Shown here: positions 5,505 to 6,873 of the stretch, in pieces | How the letters are laid out: each line of letters begins with the position of its first letter | How positions within the stretch are numbered: position 1 is the stretch's first letter | Assembly (NCBI GenBank): GCA_013619035.1 | Contig: JABXKX010000221.1 | Coordinates: 1-6,873 of the forward strand | Origin: Peptostreptococcaceae bacterium | GTDB lineage: Bacteria; Bacillota_A; Clostridia; Peptostreptococcales; Acidaminobacteraceae | Direction of reading: 5' to 3' | Length of the DNA stretch: 6,873 bases | The notes under the pieces: model-generated | Told to the model about the DNA's origin: nothing | Databases searched by the model: none | Seen by the model: the letters and a program-made list of their open reading frames with translations, nothing else | Program-made: the position numbers and the translations under genes

Positions 5505-6233
5505 TTATTCCTCCTGATATTCTCTAATATGATTGTCCTCATAAATGAGTCTGTGGTTTTTAGAACCATCTTGATATGTGATTAAAATGATTATGTCATC
5601 ATCTCTTTGAATACTTCTAACAGCGTTAATAGAGCCTTTAGAATGATTTGTTTCAAAATAATCAATGCCCATTATAACAGGTTTGCTTTGAGTTCTGTTT
5701 AATGTTTCTGTATCACTTACAAATGATTTAAAAGCCATTCGTTGTTCAAAGTCTAGAGGGGGATAATAGTCAAAAGTGATTACCAATCTTACCAATAATA
5801 AAATACCAACCATAGTAAACGCCTTAATTTTATCTTCAGTACCTCTAAAGACATACAATGAAGTAAAGACCATAAAGAATGTTACATAGTAATATGGATT
5901 GGGTATTAAAATGAGAGTTCTTATACCAGCAAGTAAAGTAAATGTTATGGCGTGAGTGATAATAAATACGAGTCTGTAATGTTTCATTTCTTTATGAACC
6001 ATATAACATGGAATTAACATGATAATCCCACTTAAAATAAAAATCATGATAACAGCAAATGCATCAATCAAGCGGTCTGTGTACCGAGTTAAAAATAGAA
6101 TAAGACTGATTACGACAGAGACACCTGCACTATACATGTAGTTCTTATGGCCTTTGATTAGATATTTGTTGAATAAGAAAATACCTATAAAAAGTAATAC
6201 TGTACATATAATGATCGGTAGTTGTAAAAACAT
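5505..6233 (-). CDS. Six-helix membrane protein with C-terminal domain, tandem paralogue A
   Basis: A 242-residue protein, first gene of the minus-strand operon. The start has AGGAGG at 6240-6245 (minus strand), six bases from the ATG. Six membrane helices lie at about residues 4-22, 33-49, 57-78, 88-105, 115-130 and 138-155. Basic loops NKYLIKGHKN, VHKEMKHYR and RGTEDKIK mark cytoplasmic sides, so N- and C-termini are predicted outside. The C-terminal domain of about 85 residues contains QSKPVIMGIDYFETNH and LIYEDNH, conserved in the next gene. Its TAA (5507-5505) is one base from the ATG of paralogue B, so translation is probably coupled. No known enzyme or transporter motif is visible, and the protein family is not recognised. 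Confidence 0.8.
   Translation of the reverse strand: MFLQLPIIICTVLLFIGIFLFNKYLIKGHKNYMYSAGVSVVISLILFLTRYTDRLIDAFAVIMIFILSGIIMLIPCYMVHKEMKHYRLVFIITHAITFTLLAGIRTLILIPNPYYYVTFFMVFTSLYVFRGTEDKIKAFTMVGILLLVRLVITFDYYPPLDFEQRMAFKSFVSDTETLNRTQSKPVIMGIDYFETNHSKGSINAVRSIQRDDDIIILITYQDGSKNHRLIYEDNHIREYQEE
5510..5515 (-). promoter_or_regulatory. Ribosome binding site that fixes the start of paralogue B
   Basis: A perfect AGGAGG on the minus strand, six bases upstream of the ATG at 5503 and lying within the last codons of paralogue A. It shows that the longer in-frame ORF reaching 5569 is not the real gene start. Confidence 0.85.
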
Positions 6234-6365
6234 ATTGCACCTCCTGTTTCCAGTTTATAGGAAAAAAGGATAATTACCTATAATAGAACATGAAAATGTT
6301 TTATTTTTGCATGAAAATGATGACGGATAATGTTTTTTTCGTTATGATTAAAGTAGGAGAAGACT
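6234..6365. promoter_or_regulatory. Divergent intergenic region with promoter candidates
   Basis: These 132 bases separate the minus-strand paralogue operon from the plus-strand radical SAM gene and must serve both. On plus, TATAAT occurs at 6279-6284 with a poor -35; ATGACG (6320-6325) and TATGAT (6343-6348), 17 bases apart, look better, but transcription would start inside the ribosome site. On minus, TATTAT (6285-6280) is a -10 candidate without a clear -35. None is convincing alone. Confidence 0.35.
6289..6319. repeat. Phased direct repeat CATGAAAATG
   Basis: CATGAAAATG occurs at 6289-6298 and again at 6310-6319, with starts 21 bp apart, about two helical turns, so both copies face the same side of the DNA. 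The first copy is also inside an inverted repeat, AACAT-GAAA-ATGTT (6287-6300). Position between divergent genes suggests an operator, but no regulator is encoded nearby in the window. Confidence 0.35.
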
Positions 6366-6873
6366 ATGAAAGAAGCTTTGTATTATAAAAAATTAGATCA
6401 TGATAAGGTACAATGTGAGCTCTGTCCTCATTACTGTGTGATAAGTCGTAGTGAGTCTGGACTTTGTAAAGTAAGAAAAAATATCAATGGTAAACTATAT
6501 GCTATTTCATACGGTAAGCTAGTTACGGCTCATCTTGATCCAATTGAAAAAAAACCATTATATCATTATTATCCTGGACGAGACATTTTATCCGTTTGCT
6601 CATATGGCTGTAATATGAGTTGTTCATTTTGTCAAAACCATGAATTATCACAACGAGTATATGATGTAGAAACTATTTTTCCGGAGCAATTGATTGATCA
6701 AATTAAAGGTTTGGGTATTGCTTTTACATACAACGAACCTCTTATTAACTATGAGTATATATTGGATGTCTGCCAGTTAATAAGAAAAACAAGACCAGAT
6801 AAAAAAATTGTTTTGGTTACCAATGGTCTTATTAATGAGATTCCTTTAAAACAATTATTGCCTTATATTGATG
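6366..6873 (+). CDS. amrS: AmmeMemoRadiSam system radical SAM enzyme (5' part, cut by window edge)
   Basis: The open frame runs from ATG 6366 to the window end (169 codons visible; family members are roughly twice as long). AGGAGA at 6355-6360 supports the start. An N-terminal cysteine cluster, CELCPHYC (residues 17-24) and GLCKVR (32-37), is followed by IEKKPLYHYYPG (60-71), typical of this family. The radical SAM motif is C82-x3-C86-x2-C89 (GCNMSCSFCQN), which would bind a [4Fe-4S] cluster and cleave S-adenosylmethionine. TYNEP and LVTNG segments of the barrel follow. The name reflects frequent association or fusion with AMMECR1 and MEMO1-like domains; neither is in this window, and they might lie downstream. 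PflA-type activases share part of this layout, but the N-terminal cysteine block favours AmrS. The substrate is not established from sequence. Confidence 0.9.
   Translation, partial: MKEALYYKKLDHDKVQCELCPHYCVISRSESGLCKVRKNINGKLYAISYGKLVTAHLDPIEKKPLYHYYPGRDILSVCSYGCNMSCSFCQNHELSQRVYDVETIFPEQLIDQIKGLGIAFTYNEPLINYEYILDVCQLIRKTRPDKKIVLVTNGLINEIPLKQLLPYID

Noticed and set aside
5504..5569. 22-codon N-terminal extension of paralogue B
   Set aside because: It overlaps the end of paralogue A, lacks a ribosome site, and a perfect AGGAGG sits before the internal ATG at 5503.
5397..5585. 62-residue plus-strand ORF
   Set aside because: Antisense to the junction of the two paralogues; its hydrophobicity mirrors the overlapping membrane genes.

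Overview
The window comes from an AT-rich bacterium. AGGAGG-type ribosome binding sites, hairpin-plus-T-run terminators, and TAA/TAG stops throughout fit a low-GC Firmicutes/Clostridia-like (or related Bacillota/Mycoplasmatota) genome. Trp is written TGG in every gene, which argues against the mycoplasma code. A YhhN/TMEM86-type lysoplasmalogenase candidate and an AmmeMemoRadiSam-type radical SAM enzyme fit an anaerobe; that lifestyle reading is inference.

Left part (1-1260): the probable last codons of an upstream membrane protein, then a DUF1905 gene (176-475, +) closed by a terminator. Convergent to it is a YhhN-family membrane protein (544-1257, -).

Middle (1258-4441): a ~345-bp intergenic region holds two sigma-A-like promoter candidates and a possible 24-codon ORF, followed by glnS (1604-3214, +) and a strong terminator. 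Next is a two-gene unit: a DHH/DHHA1 phosphoesterase (3334-4257, +) and, 13 bp later, a 56-aa single-pass membrane protein (4271-4441, +). This unit ends in a hairpin shared with the convergent operon on the other strand.

Right part (4464-6873): a three-gene minus-strand operon is packed almost without gaps. It holds two tandem paralogous six-helix membrane proteins with a conserved C-terminal domain (5505-6233 and 4796-5503) and a 107-aa membrane protein (4464-4787). I recognise no family for these three. A divergent intergenic region with a 21-bp-phased direct repeat separates this operon from the start of an AmmeMemoRadiSam-type radical SAM gene (6366 to the window edge, +).

Most genes are ordinary housekeeping or widespread families. 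The parts I cannot explain from known families are the tandem paralogue operon, the 56-aa partner of the DHH protein, and the short ORF in front of glnS. Nothing here proves a new defence or mobile system; I see no transposase, integrase, CRISPR array, tRNA or rRNA.
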